DNA of 64,000 nucleotides from Plantago ovata (GCA_028274465.1 CM051455.1:109118261-109182260), one strand, 5' to 3'. Positions 22,142 through 33,722 are shown, counted from the first letter of the stretch. The notes: generated by a model not told the origin, from the letters alone. Program-made: numbers and translations.

Positions 22142-22223
22142 CTGTAATTAATACACCTTTAATATTAAAAAACTGATGAAAGTTAGGATGTAATTTTGAA
22201 GTGTGTGATTGCAAACAACTCAC
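22142..22223 (-). other. CACTA transposase intron
   Basis: An 82-base intron on the minus strand: donor GAG|GTGAGT at 22223 and acceptor TTACAG|GTAC at 22142. Removing it joins MYPFGR to YLGKLK, an uninterrupted conserved DUF4218 block. Confidence 0.8.
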
Positions 22224-23116
22224 CTCCCAAATGGATACATCCATTTGTATTGGACAGGTCCAGCAAGCAAAGCTTCAGCCGGGAGGTGAACCGGAAAGTG
22301 CTCAATAGAATCAAAGAAGCTAGGTGGAAAGATACGCTCTAGCTTGCACAGAATCACGAGTATGTTGCTCTCAAGCTCTTCTAAGACATCTTTGCGAACA
22401 ACCCTTGTGCATAACCTCTTGAAGAATAAGCTCAGCTCGGTGAGGGCGGCCCAGACTTGTCTGGGCAACAGATCTGTAAAAGCAATGGGAACTAGTTGCT
22501 CCATGAACACATGACAGTCATGACTCTTCATTTCATACATTTTTTCTTGTTCATATCCACACACCTCCCCAATTTCGAAGCATAACCATCAGGGAAATTA
22601 ACCGTCTTCACCCATTCAAACAGTTTATCCCTAGCATCCGTGTCAATTGTGTAGGATGCTTTCGGCCACTTACCATCAGAGGTCTTCTTGGTCAACTCCA
22701 GCCTTTTACACCATTTCATCAAATCAAACCTAGATTTTTCAGTATCCTTGGTCTTCCCAAGAATGACAAAAATGGTGTTGAAGACGTCCTCAAACACGTT
22801 CTTCTCAACATGCATGAAATCTAGATTGTGGCGTATAAGTAACGTAGAACAATAAAGGAAATCCCAGAAGATGCTCCTCTTCTTCCATCCACAGGTGTTA
22901 CTGATCCTAGCGTTGTGCTTCTCCCACCCTAATTCGGTCACTTTCATCAGACAAAGCCAGTTAATCTCCGCTAGGATTTGATGCCATGTTAGCTTTTCAG
23001 GGGGGGCCTTTGGTCTCAACCTCATTCTTCTTGAAATCTGATCTATTCCTTCTATAAGCATGATCTAGATCTAGAAACCTCCTATGACAGTCAAACCAAG
23101 AATCCTTCATGCTATC
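22224..23116 (-). pseudogene. CACTA transposase TNP2 and DUF4218 region
   Basis: Key blocks are KKRSIFWDFLYCSTLLIRHN, LDFMHVEKNVFEDVFNTI (TNP2 core), then MKSHDCHVFMEQLVPIA, ALTELSLFFKRLC and LCKLERIFPPSFFDSIEHF (DUF4218). The join near 22545 needs a frame change (two overlapping frames carry the two halves). P interrupts it at 23116, and the missing N-terminal side is at 57467-57640. Confidence 0.85.
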
Positions 23117-24313
23117 TGATGAACGTGTATTTTACACTTTCATTCGAGTCTTTTTCACCAATTTATCCATCCTCTAGGTTAATTTAGCTTATATTTTAGT
23201 GCATTTTATTAGAATAGTGTCACGCTTCCCTTTTCTTTGCATTTTTCAGGTTTTAGGTAAAAAATGTATGTTTATGGACAATATTGATGAAGGGGACAAG
23301 GTTTTGGTGTTTCGAGGACATTCATGGTGTATCTAGAAGGTTCCGGATGAGATTTGAGGCCTAGGGGACGAGTTTCAAGGCTTAAAGGTCACTAGAAGGC
23401 AAATCCGAGTCCAAAAAGGAAAACAAGACTAAAATCTCGCTGAAGTCGATCTGGACGTCCCAGGCGAACCGCCTGGGACGTGGGACGAATCGCCCCGCAC
23501 CAGGCGAATCGCCCGGCACCTGGGGCGGTTCGCCCCGGAGGTTTCCAACATCTATATATAGTTTGTCTATTTTTCTACGTTTTTCAGACCTTTTCACATT
23601 ATTTTGAGAGACAAATTCTCCAGAGCCTGTTCTTGGAATTATTAGCATGGAAGACTATTTTTCTTATTGATTTGGAAGCTTTAGCATAGAGATTGGACAT
23701 CTTTGATCTTCGATTCTTACTTGTGAGTTAGCAATTCATCGGAGATTGACAACCTTCGTTGGTAATTTGTATCTCACGGTTTTTCTGCTTTTATTTATTT
23801 CATTCAACATGTTTTCATTCAATCTTGCTTTGATTCTTGTTCATTGCAATATGAGTAGCTAAATCTATCGTTGGTGATAGTATGTGATTTCTTAGCTAGG
23901 GTTCTTGATTATGCATGAGTGGCTTCGCGCGTTTAAGACTTGATTTATTGTTTTATTTCTTTGATCTATCTAAGCCATCTATCTTCGTAGTGTTGAATTG
24001 AAAGGAACACGTAGGACAATTCATGATCATAGATCTCTATACAAACTTCAAGTACTTCATGCATGATTATTACCCGTTGCTTTGAATACTATCACTGACT
24101 TCCATCATATTGATAAGAAAAATTTGTGCTTTGCTTGATTAGTGATTTATAGTTTAAGTTAAATTAGATAAAGCTAGTTATAGTCCCTAGAGATCGACAC
24201 TCGAGGTTATTTTACTTCTACACTACGTTCCTTGTTTTTCATTGTAGTTGTGAATTGTCTTTGGCTAAAAACAAATTTATTTGATTAATTGAGTATGACA
24301 ATCTCGTTTATCA
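23117..24313 (+). repeat. P 5' LTR
   Basis: A 1,197-base LTR, TGATGAACG to CGTTTATCA. The dyad array 23459-23540 lies just upstream of the TATA box CTATATATAG (23552-23561). It is followed by the primer site. Confidence 0.9.
23459..23561 (+). promoter_or_regulatory. P LTR promoter: dyad array plus TATA box
   Basis: In order: CCCAGGCG-AAC-CGCCTGGG, a degenerate GGGACGAATCGCCCC, CAGGCGAATCGCCCGG, GGGGCG-GTT-CGCCCC, a short spacer, then CTATATATAG. The layout (GC dyads, about 15-25 bases, TATA) recurs in S1, M2, M3, B, R1 and SL2. Promoter function is inferred from position only. Confidence 0.65.
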
Positions 24314-24316
24314 AAT

Positions 24317-24334
24317 TGGCGCCGTGGCCGGGGA
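24317..24334 (+). other. P primer-binding site, tRNA-Asp
   Basis: TGGCGCCGTGGCCGGGGA, three bases after the LTR, has one change (T to G at position 11) from the exact tRNA-Asp complement found in S1 and E1. Confidence 0.9.
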
Positions 24335-24453
24335 CTATACTCCTTTTTTCTCTTTAGCATATTTATATTTTCAGCATTCAATTCCCAGATTTATCAAGTT
24401 TAGTTAATTTGCTCTCTTTTGATACTCTTTTCCATTATTGTTACGGATAATGT

Positions 24454-25548
24454 ATGCAACATATGCGATCTAGTGGACTACCTCTTGTTGAACCTATCGA
24501 AGAAATTGACTGGGTTTACCATCAAAGAAGGCGGAATCTCGCTCGAGGTAACATAGAAGAAATCGATTCCTCTGAATATCTTCGAGCACTCTTTGAAGAT
24601 CCCGTGATGGCTCGTCCACTGTTGAAATCATGGGTTCAACCCAACAAGCTACGAATGAAGGGTCCAGCGATTGTCCTTTCGCCTGCGACTCGTGACTTGG
24701 AGATAAAAAACCACATATTCCAGCAACTCCCAAGGTTCTATGGGTTGGATAGGGAAGACGTGATAGGGTATTTGCACGATATCGATGACTTCGTCAATCA
24801 ACTTCCAAGACCGGGCACGAAGGTGACAGATGACGAGCTGAGAATGAAGGTTTTTCCGATGGGGCTTGGTGATAAAGTCAAGGCATGGTTAGGCTCTCTG
24901 GAAGCGGGATCACTAGACACCTGGGCCAAGGTGTTTTGTACTTTTATGGAGAAATATTTTCCCCATACTTTGACTACCGCGCTGAAGGCGCAAATCAGTG
25001 GTTTCAAGCAAGACTATGATGAGACCATCTACACTGCTCTCGAGAGGTTCAAGGACCTAATGAATAAGTGCCCACACCATGGTTTTGAGCTTTCGGATCT
25101 TGTCCAACACTTCTACAATGGACTCACTTTTGAGAATCAGCAAGTGGTGGATTTTCAATGCCGTGGTAATATCTGGGAGGAGACCGCCGAGGATGTGTGG
25201 GCATGTTTCGAAAGGCTTGCTAAGGGATCTCAGTTCAAGGATCCAAGAGAAATGGTTAGGAGGCGTGGACCTGAGGCTCCACCAAACAAGGAGATCCCAA
25301 TGCATGAAGTGAGTGGGGATCGGTTTGAGTGCTTCGCCAATGAGATGAAGCAAGTTCTCAAAAGCTCAGCTGGAACAACTCTCTCTAATGAAGTTTGCGG
25401 GTATGCAAGAACTATGGGCATGGGGATCATATGTGCAGGTCTGATTTGGCCAATGATAGTGTTTACTGGGTAGACCGTAGTAATCGCAACTATGGAAACG
25501 ACCACCGTGGAAATCCTGTTGAAGCATCTCAATCCAAGTCTGCTACTC
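24454..25548 (+). pseudogene. P gag, N-terminal and capsid part
   Basis: The open frame begins MQHMRSSGLPLVEPIEEIDW and carries the Athila-like capsid core: KGPAIVLSPATRDLEIKNHI, FYGLDREDVIGYLHDIDDF, AWLGSLEAGSLDTWAKVF, and QHFYNGLTFENQQVVDFQC. A one-base deletion near 25399 shifts the frame just before the zinc knuckle (VCKNYGHGDHMC in the next frame). M2 is inserted after SKSATL. Gag would form the virus-like particle and bind element RNA. Confidence 0.85.
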
Positions 25549-26862
25549 TGATGAACGGAGATTTGTCGGGTCCCGATTCAGAAAATAAATTTGTTATTTA
25601 GCCAAAGGCAATCCACAACTACAACGAAAACCGTAGTGTAGCAGTAGAATGACCTCGAGTGTCGTTCTCTCAGGACTATAACTAGCTTTATCTATTTAAC
25701 TAGAGAATATAAAAACAGCAGACGTAAAAGCAAAGGTTTTTCTAACAGATAATGGAGATTGATGATAGTATGATCCTTCAAAGCATAACGGGTCAATAAT
25801 CATGCGTAAGTTCCTCGGTCTTGCATGGAGATCTTTGATCAATCGAATGTCTTGTTGCAATTATTAAGCACTACGAAGATAGAGATACTGACAAGTCAAT
25901 CACTATTGTCCTATTGTGTCCCGTAATTATTCAACACTACGAAGATATAGATGCGCATAGGTCGACGAGGGTCCAATTGTGCATAATAATTAATACAACA
26001 TACGAGAATTTAGGCTGAGCCTGATCAACGAAATAAAGCAATAACACGGAGTATAATGCGCGATATAGCCATTAGCATGATTATCTTCCCTTCGCTAAGA
26101 ATTCACATACTACCACCAACGATAAGTTTAGCTACTCATAATAGGCATGCAATCAACAGAAATCATAGAAGAAAACATGTTGAAAGATATATAAAAATAA
26201 GTAGAATAAACTGTAAGATACAATGTTACCGAAGGTTGTCAATCTCCGAAGAATTGCGATCCTACAAGCTCCAATCTGCTATGAAAAAGTGTCTCCTAAG
26301 CTACGAACCCCCAGAACAGGCTCTGGGAAGTCCCTACCTAAAACTACAGAGAAAGGTGAGAGAATAGGTCTGGAAAAGTATGAATTTCGGAGAAAACCTG
26401 AGCAACTATATATAGGCTACGAAAAAGTGTGGGGCGATTCGCCCCACACACCGGGCGGTTCGCCCGGTGTGGGGCGAGTCGCCCCACGTCCCGGGCGGTT
26501 CGCCCGGGAGTAATTTTCGCGGATTTCCGCGTTTTCGACGCGTTTTTGGATTTCTTCCCCTTTTCGGACTCGGTTTCTGACTTCTATTGGCCTTCTAACG
26601 TCCAGATTCGACCCCTAGACTCCAAATCCTATCCGGAAACCTTCAGATACTCCAAATAGGCTTCTGGAACACCAATTCCTTGTCAACTTCAATATAATTG
26701 CCCGGAAATCCTCGTTTTTCAACCAAAACCTGTAAAATAAAATCTAAAGTGAAACGTGACACTATTCTAATAAAATGCACTAAAATATAGCTAAATTAAC
26801 ATAGATGATAGCTAAAATAGGTGAAAAAGACTCAAATGAAAGTGTAAAATACACATTCATTA
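25549..26862 (-). repeat. M2 3' LTR
   Basis: A 1,314-base LTR with four dyads at 26431-26507, whereas the sister LTR has two. The end adjoining the polypurine tract is TTA instead of TCA on the plus strand, so the canonical terminal TG (element sense) has become TA. The TATA region is at 26405-26416 on the minus strand. Confidence 0.9.
26431..26507. repeat. M2 3' LTR dyad array, four units
   Basis: GGGGCG-ATT-CGCCCC (26431-26445), CCGGGCG-GTT-CGCCCGG (26451-26467), GGGGCG-AGT-CGCCCC (26471-26485) and CCGGGCG-GTT-CGCCCGG (26491-26507). The period of the two-dyad unit is 40 bases. Confidence 0.9.
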
Positions 26863-28286
26863 AACTCCCCAAACCGAACCTTTGCTTGTCCTCAAGCAAC
26901 TAAGCTAGACTCTAATGCAAAAAACAATGCAAGACACAAAATGGAGTCTCATGCCAAATAAAATGAACTAATCTACTGAATCTATCAAAAAACATATGAA
27001 CAAGAACCATATAAATCAAAGCATGAATATAGGTTGAAGAATACCTCGATTGACTTATACACACCCACATAAGCACTTATGTCAAGACAAGATAGTCTCT
27101 CGTAACATTTTCTACCTGGACCTAGTCAGTGACGACGTAATGAAGCATGCTAAGATACGAATGGTTGTCCCGTGCCTATGAAACTGAGGACTTACTGCTG
27201 TTCCACCATGTTAAGAATTTTCCGCAAAGAGGTCGAACCAGTACTGGCTCTCATCAAACGAAGGAGGGTTCCCTATAAAAGTTAACACTCCCCTATTCTA
27301 CCCATCTCTAAAGTAAAGTCTTAAGCTATTCACCACTTCCTGAATGGCAGGACGAGGGTGGTCTAGAACAGATGACACTCAAGAACAAAAGACAAAAAAT
27401 AGAAAATTACAACACGATTACGAACATTACAAGAATTGAAAAATGAGACACAACACTTTGCTAAACTGCTATTTGGCTTTCTTTTTTGGACCCTTCTTTG
27501 CTTTTTTGGGGTCTTTTCTTTTTTCTTTTTTTTCCTTTCCAGATTTTTCTTTTTCCTTTTTTTCTTTTTTCCTGGAATTTTTCTTTCTTTCCTTTTTTTT
27601 CGATTTTTTTTCTATCCAGCAGTAGCATAACAAAAATAGAGAAAATGACTCACACGATTTCCCCAAACCTATTCGAAAGAATAGGTTGGAGTACAAAATT
27701 TACGGAAAAGGAAAAGCAAACTCACGATACGGAAATGAAAAACGAAAACAAGTCTAAATGATGGTGTAACCCCCTCCCCAAACCTAGTTGGAAGAATAGG
27801 TTATAAACAAAGGATCACACAACCTCACACTACCTCCTTCCTAGGCATTTAGCAATCTCAAAGCATGGTGAAGACTTGTTGCCTCTTAGGTACATAATTA
27901 CTCGGGAAAACAACCATAAGACACTAACATGCATCATCCTATTATAAAGGCCTTCGTGAACCGCAGTAGAGAAAACACCACTAAGTGATGTCGAGACTAC
28001 CAAGCTTAACTAAGTGCAATACATAAATGTGACAAGCCAACGAGATAAACCTCAAAAAAATTCATAGAGATGAAGCATATGATTAATGGCATAGTTAGAT
28101 AATCTACCCAATAAAAAGTTCAAAAAATTCGGTAATAAACTCCATATAAAACATGCAAGACTATCCTAGGATGAATGTAGCGAATGCAACCTAAAAAATC
28201 TAAGAAAGCGGTAAACGTGCAAATGCAAACAAAAGGTTTCACGAGTAATCATAAGCAAAACAAGTATAGAAATACTGGCGATAACC
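26863..28286 (-). other. M2 3' noncoding region and polypurine tract
   Basis: Next to the LTR lies the minus-strand module GAGGACAAGCAAAGG then TTCGGTTTGGGGAGTT (26863-26895). A homopyrimidine tract fills about 27480-27620. A CCTATTC-GAAA-GAATAGG hairpin lies at 27666-27687, with a degenerate one at about 27779-27802. The remainder resembles S1 (34880-36200) reversed. No gene seen. Confidence 0.75.
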
Positions 28287-28335
28287 CCCCCCCCCCCCCA
28301 AACCTGAACGTCATCGCTCGTCCTGAATGTCAAAA
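28287..28335 (-). other. M2 internal poly-G/polypurine module
   Basis: In element sense AGGACGAGCGATGACGTTCA is followed by GGTTTGG and a run of about 14 G. It parallels the terminal polypurine module and occurs also in P (about 55991-56022) and E1. Confidence 0.6.
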
Positions 28336-28535
28336 GTGGATTTAAGGTGAGGGCCAGCTTGTACATGTAACTTATAGGACTCAAGGAAACTCGTGAGAAA
28401 CCAAAAACATACAGAAATATAAAATAAAACACAATGATATGCATGCATTAAAGCGGTAAAAAAGCGATAAAAACTCCGGGTTGCCTCCCGGATAGCGCCA
28501 TTGTTTAAAGTCTTTGGGTCGACTCCTGTTTGTGC

Positions 28536-28930
28536 CTAGCTCTTCTTCTTGAGGGTACTAGACTTCCCCTTCATGGATCTCCTCCTCATGCCACGAACCT
28601 GTGAATAAGAAAGAACATAGGCTACAAGACCACAGTAGTGAGTAGTGTAAGATTTATCAGGTGGATCAGATATGGCTTGCAACACGTGTTGCTTGCCATC
28701 CACTTCAATAGTGCAAGTTCTTTGGTAGATGTCCATCACGGAGCGTAGCTTAGTCAAGAACATTCTCCCCAAGAGAATGACATCCCCCGTCCCAGGTGCA
28801 GACGCCGGCATAACTACAAAATTGGTGTATACAGAAGCTTCACCAATCTTGACCAACACATTTTTCACAACGCCTTCGGGTCTCACAAAGGATACATCCG
28901 CTAGTTGCACAATGGCCTTATGATTCTAAA
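28536..28930 (-). CDS. M2 protease, C-terminal part
   Basis: It continues the retropepsin fold: VQLADVSFVRPEG, VVMPASAPGTGDVILLGRMF and DIYQRTCTIEVDGKQHVLQA. It is separated from the upstream active-site half by two stop codons (about 28925-28931, GLG then stop, I, stop). The codon after DIY is CAA (Gln), where P and the right-hand M3 copy have stops. Confidence 0.75.
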
Positions 28931-28931
28931 T

Positions 28932-29899
28932 CTATCCAAGGCCACTCTTCTCAAACACATTCATGGGTAGCACATTCGAGTAAGATCCCGTGTCTAGTGT
29001 GGCACGGACATCTTCAAGTTCGCCAATCCCGACCTTAACATCGAAACTTTGAGGGAGTGGCTCGGGATTCTCTTGCTTCTCTCCACTCTCATCAGTACCA
29101 AGGTCCTTCTCTTCTTCCTTGGCTAGTGGAGGCTCTTCTTCCTTGTAACACTCACATTTAGCAACTTGCTTAATGGTGATTTCCACTGGTTGATCTCCCA
29201 CCAAGTTGATCGACATGGACCTCTCAGTGCTGCTATGTAACTTCCCTTGCTCTCTACTAGCTCTAGCTTCCAATTGATCCAGACGAGCATTGATCTTTGC
29301 CGAATCCTCCTCGTATCTCTTAAAAAACACTTGGGTGAAATCCACCAATTTCTGTAAATTATCCAAGAGAGTTGCTGACTTGGATGTAGATGCTTCGTCC
29401 TTAGGAGTACGATTACTACGGTTTCCCAAGTGAACATCTTCTCGTGCTAGATATGATATACACATATGAGCCCCATGCCCATAATTCTTGCACACCCTAC
29501 ATACCTCGTTGGAGAGAGAAGTTCCGATTAGGCCACTTAGAGCTTGCCTCATCTGATTGGCGAAACCTTCGAACCTATCGCCACTCACACCATTCACTAC
29601 ATGCATTGGGATCTCCTGGTTTGGTGGAGCCTCAGGTCCACGCCTTCTAACCATTGCTCTCGGATCCTTGGATTGAGATCCTTTAGCATGCCTTTCGAAA
29701 CACGCCCACACATCCTCGGCGGTCTCTTCCCAGATAGTACCACGGCATTGGAAATCCACCACCTGTTGACTCTCATATGTGAGTCCATTGTAGAAGTGCT
29801 GGACAAGATCAGGAAGCCCAAAACCATGGTGTGGACACTTGTGCATGAGGTCCTTGAACCTCTCGAAAACGGTGTAGATGGTCTCATTATAATCCTGTT
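28932..29899 (-). CDS. M2 gag C-terminus, zinc knuckle and protease active site
   Basis: After a stop at about 29901 the frame is open: capsid tail HFYNGLTYESQQVVDFQC, CCHC knuckle CRVCKNYGHGAHMC, coiled RYEEDSAKINARLDQLEARA, acidic linker, and protease active site VRATLDTGSYSNVLPMNVFE. It ends at the stop after SGLG. The combined gag-protease would be about 580 residues if stops were absent. Confidence 0.8.
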
Positions 29900-29901
29900 T
29901 G

Positions 29902-30302
29902 AATCATGTGATTTGCGCCTTAAGCGCGGTAGTCAATGTGTGAGGAAAGTATTTCTCCATAAAAGAAGAATACACCTTGTCCCAGGTGTCTAGTGATCCG
30001 GCTTCCAGAGAGCCTAACCATGCCTTGGCTTTATCACCAGGCCCCATAGCAAAAACCTTCATCCTTAGCTCATCGTCCGTTATCCCTGCTCCGGGCCTTG
30101 GAAGATTGTTGATAAAATCGTCAATATCATTCAGGTATCCCATAACATCTTCCCTAGCCAACCCATAGAACCTCGGGAGTTGCTGGTACATGCAACTTTT
30201 GATTTCCAAATCTCGAGTTGCAGCAGAAAGAACAATAGCCGGACCTTTCATCAGTGCTTTGTTGGGTTGAACCCATGATTGCAAAAGTGGGCGAGCCATC
30301 AC
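29902..30302 (-). CDS. M2 gag N-terminal capsid part
   Basis: From MMARPLLQSWVQPNK through KGPAIVLSAATRDLEIKSCM, DIDDFINNLPRPGAGITDDE and SFMEKYFPHTLTTALKAQIT to an in-frame stop. It matches P gag along its length. The stop replaces the Gly codon found in P at the same site (ITGFKQ-like). Confidence 0.8.
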
Positions 30303-30432
30303 AAGACCTGAATATCTGTGACAAGCTAGGAAAAGAGTATCAGAGAGAGATTAAATAGGAAAACTAAAACTACTAGAACTAGGAATTGAATACTGAAATT
30401 ATAAACAAATTAAACAGAAAAAAGGAGTATAG

Positions 30433-30450
30433 TCCCCGGCAACGGCGCCA
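30433..30450 (-). other. M2 primer-binding site, tRNA-Asp
   Basis: On minus, TGGCGCCGTTGCCGGGGA, an exact tRNA-Asp complement three bases from the 5' LTR. Confidence 0.9.
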
Positions 30451-30453
30451 ATT

Positions 30454-31727
30454 TGATGAACGGAGATTTGTCGGGTCCCGATTCAGCAAATAAAATTGTT
30501 ATTTAGCCAAAGGCAATCCACAACTACAACGAAAACCGTAGTGTAGCAGTAGAATGACCTCGAGTGTCGTTCTCTCAGGACTATAACTAGCTTTATTTAT
30601 TTAACTAGAGAATATAAAAACAGCAGACGTAAAAGCAAAGGTTTTTCTAACAAATAATGGAGATTGGTGATAGTATGATCCTTCAAAGCATAACGGGTCA
30701 ATAATCATGCGTAAATTCCTCGATCTTGCATGGAGATCTTTGATCAATCGAATGTCCTGTTGCAATTATTAAGCACTACGAAGATAGAGATACTGACAAG
30801 TCAATCACTATTGTCCTATTGTGTTCCGTAATTATTCAACACTACGAAGATATAGATGCGCATAGGTCGACGAGGGTCCAATTGTGCATAATAATAAATA
30901 CAACATACGAGAATTTAGGCTGAGCCTGATCAACGAAATAAAGCAATAACACGGAGTATAATGCGCGATATAGCCATTAACATGATTATCTTCCCTTCGC
31001 TAAGAATTCACATACTACCACCAACGATAAGTTTAGCTACTCATAATAGGCATGCAATCAACAGAAATCATAGAAGAAAACATGTTGAAAGATATATAAA
31101 AATAAGTAGAATAAACTATAAGATACAATGTTACCGAAGGTTGTCAATCTCCGAAGAATTGCGATCCTACAAGCTCCAATCTGCTATGAAAAAGTCTCTC
31201 CTAAGCTACGAACCACCAGAACAGGCTCTGGAAAGTCCCTACCTAAAACTACAGAGAAAGGTGAGAGAATAGGTCTGGAAAAGTATGAATTTCGGAGAAA
31301 AACTGAGCAACTATATATAGGCTACGAAAAAGTGTGGGGCGAGTCGCCCCACGTCCCGGGCGGTTCGCCCGGGAGTAATTTTCGCGGAATTCCGCGTTTT
31401 CGACGCGTTTTTGGATTTCTTCCCCTTTTCGGATTCGGTTTCTAACTTCTAGTGGCCTTCTAACCTCCAGATTCGACCCCTAGACTCCAAATCCTATCCG
31501 GAAACCTTCAGATACTCCAAATAGGCTTCTGGAACACCAATTCCTTGTCAACTTCAATATAATTGCCCGGAAATTCTCATTTTTCAACCAAAACCTGTAA
31601 AATAAAATCTAAAGGGAAACATGATACTATTCTAATAAAATGCACTAAAATATAGCTAAATTAACATAGAGGATAGCTAAAATAGGTGAAAAAGACTCAA
31701 ATGAAAGTGTAAAATACACATTCATCA
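30454..31727 (-). repeat. M2 5' LTR
   Basis: A 1,274-base LTR with two dyads (31336-31350 and 31356-31372), exactly one 40-base unit fewer than the 3' LTR. Minus-strand TATA region ACTATATATAGG at 31311-31322. Confidence 0.9.
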
Positions 31728-31732
31728 TACTC

Positions 31733-32117
31733 TCTTTGATAAATTACAGATATTGGTCGATTCCACCCAAGGTTTTCTTAAGCGTTATGAAGAAGATTCG
31801 GAGAAGACAAGGGCGAGACTTGATCTGTTGGAGGCAAGCACTAGGCTTTCTCATCAAAAGATGCAAGAGTTGATTGACCGTGGAGCAAGTAGGGAGCAAG
31901 GGAAGTTGCCTAGCAACATTGAGAAGTCGATGTCCATTACTTTGGTGGGTGATCTTCCTGTTGAGATCCTATCAAGAAAGTTGCTAAATGTGAGTATTGC
32001 AAGGATGGTGAACCCCGACTAGCCAAGGAAGAAGAGAAGGACCTTGGTTTTAATGTTAGCAATGAGGATCAAGAAGATCCCGAGCCAATTCCTGATAGTT
32101 TCGATGTTAAGGTTGGG
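31733..32117 (+). pseudogene. P gag, C-terminal linker
   Basis: It resumes P gag after M2: STQGFLKRYEEDSEKTRARL, KMQELIDRGASREQGKLPSN and MSITLVGDLPVEI. A frameshift near 31975 moves the following acidic linker (CEYCKDGEPRLAKEEEKDLG) into another frame. S1 is inserted at VGTG, just before the protease active site. Confidence 0.8.
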
Positions 32118-32122
32118 ACTGG

Positions 32123-33396
32123 TGATGAATGTGTATTTTACACTTTCATTTGAGTCTTTTTCATCTATTTTAGCTATCCTCTATGTTAATTTAGCTATAT
32201 TTTAGTATATTTTATTAGAATAGTGTCACGTTTCCCTTTAGATTTTATTTTACAGATTTTGGTTGAAAATCGAGGATTTCCGGGCAATTATATTGAAGTT
32301 GACAAGGAATTGGTGTTCCAGAAGCCTATTTGGAGTATCTGAAGGTTTCCGGATAGGATTTGGAGTCTAGGGGTCGAATCTGGAGGTTAGAAGGCCACTA
32401 GAAGTCAGAAACCGAGTCCGGAAAGGGGAAGAAATCCAAAAACGCGTCGAAAACGCGGAATTTCGCGAAAATCTCTCCGTGGCGAACCGCCCCAGACGTG
32501 GGGCGAACCGCCCCACACTTATTCGAGGCCTATATATAGTTGCTCAGATTTTCAACGAAATTCATACTTTTCCAGACCTACTTTCTCACCTTTCTCTGTA
32601 GTTTTAGGTAGGGACTTCCCAGAGCCTGTTCTGGGGGTTCGTAGCATAGGGGACTCTTTTCATAGCAGTTTGGAGCTTGTAGGATCGCAATTCTTCGGAG
32701 ATTGACAACCTTCGGTAACATTGTATCTTACAGTTTATTCTACTTATTTTTTATATCTTTCAACATGTTTTCTTCTATGATATCTGTTGATTGCATGCCT
32801 ATTATGAGTAGCTAAACTTATTGTTGGTGGTAGTATGTGAATTCTTAGCGAAGGGAAGATAATCATGCTAATGGCTATATCGCGCATTATACTCCGTGTT
32901 ATTGCTTTATTTCGTTGATCAGGCTCAGCCTAAATTCTCGTATGTTGTATTAATTATTATGCACAATTGGACCCTCGTCGACCTATACGCGAGTTTATCT
33001 TCGTAGTGTTGAATAATTACGGAACACAATAGGACAATAGTGATTGAATTGTCAGTACCTTTATCTTCGTAGTGCTTAATAATTGCAACAGGATATTAGA
33101 TTGATCAAAGATCTCCATGCAAGACAGAGGAATTTATGCATGATTATCAACCCGTTATGCTTTGAAGGATCATACTATCACCAATCTCCATTATCTGTTA
33201 GAAACCCCTTTGCTATTACGTCTTCTGTTTTATATTTTGTAGTTAAATAGATAAAGCTAGTTATAGTCCTGAGAGAACGACACTCGAGTCATTCTACTTC
33301 TATACTACGGTTTTCGTTGTAGTTGTGGATTGCCTTTGGCTAAATAACAAATTTATTTGATATTCGCGTTTGTACACGACATCCGCGCGTTCATCA
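32123..33396 (+). repeat. S1 5' LTR
   Basis: A 1,274-base LTR with two dyads (about 32480-32493 and 32500-32514) before the TATA box CTATATATAG (32530-32539). Confidence 0.9.
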
Positions 33397-33399
33397 AAT

Positions 33400-33417
33400 T
33401 GGCGCCGTTGCCGGGGA
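33400..33417 (+). other. S1 primer-binding site, tRNA-Asp
   Basis: TGGCGCCGTTGCCGGGGA, three bases after the LTR, exact complement of the tRNA-Asp 3' end. Confidence 0.9.
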
Positions 33418-33722
33418 CTATACTCCTTTTTTCTGTTTCATTTGTTTATATTTTCAGCATTCGGTTCCCTACAGAAGAACAGGCTCTGGGGGTTTGCTCT
33501 CAGGAAATCTCACTTTCTTACCCTATTTCTTCCCCCCTATCTTTTCAGAAAATTCATCTAATCTGATCTCGGTTACCTTACGTTCTTGCGCTCTCGTAGT
33601 TCTCGGTTACATTGTGTTTGTTTGCACTCTTTGTGCTTTTCTTGCAAGTTTTTGTTTTTCTTTTGTGGATTTTGCTCCTTGGTTTCTTATTTCCTCCTGT
33701 GCAGAAACTAGTTATATGAAGG

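Larger units (their letters stand above)
25549..31727 (-). mobile_element. M2: gag-protease Gypsy element in P gag
   Basis: Full-length: LTRs 25549-26862 and 30454-31727, tRNA-Asp primer site 30433-30450, nearly intact gag, protease, conserved 3' noncoding region and polypurine tract. The target duplication TACTC (25544-25548, 31728-31732) is exact. It lacks polymerase. Same cohort as P but inserted later and in the opposite orientation. Confidence 0.9.

Noticed and set aside
23459-23540. CRISPR-like array
   Set aside because: Repeats are 13-19-base dyads with short variable spacing and no unique spacers; the DNA is plant nuclear and lies in LTR promoters.
26056-26513. Frames of about 100 residues repeated at 26056, 30961 and elsewhere
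   Set aside because: They are LTR sequence; repeated frames reflect LTR identity, not a protein family.
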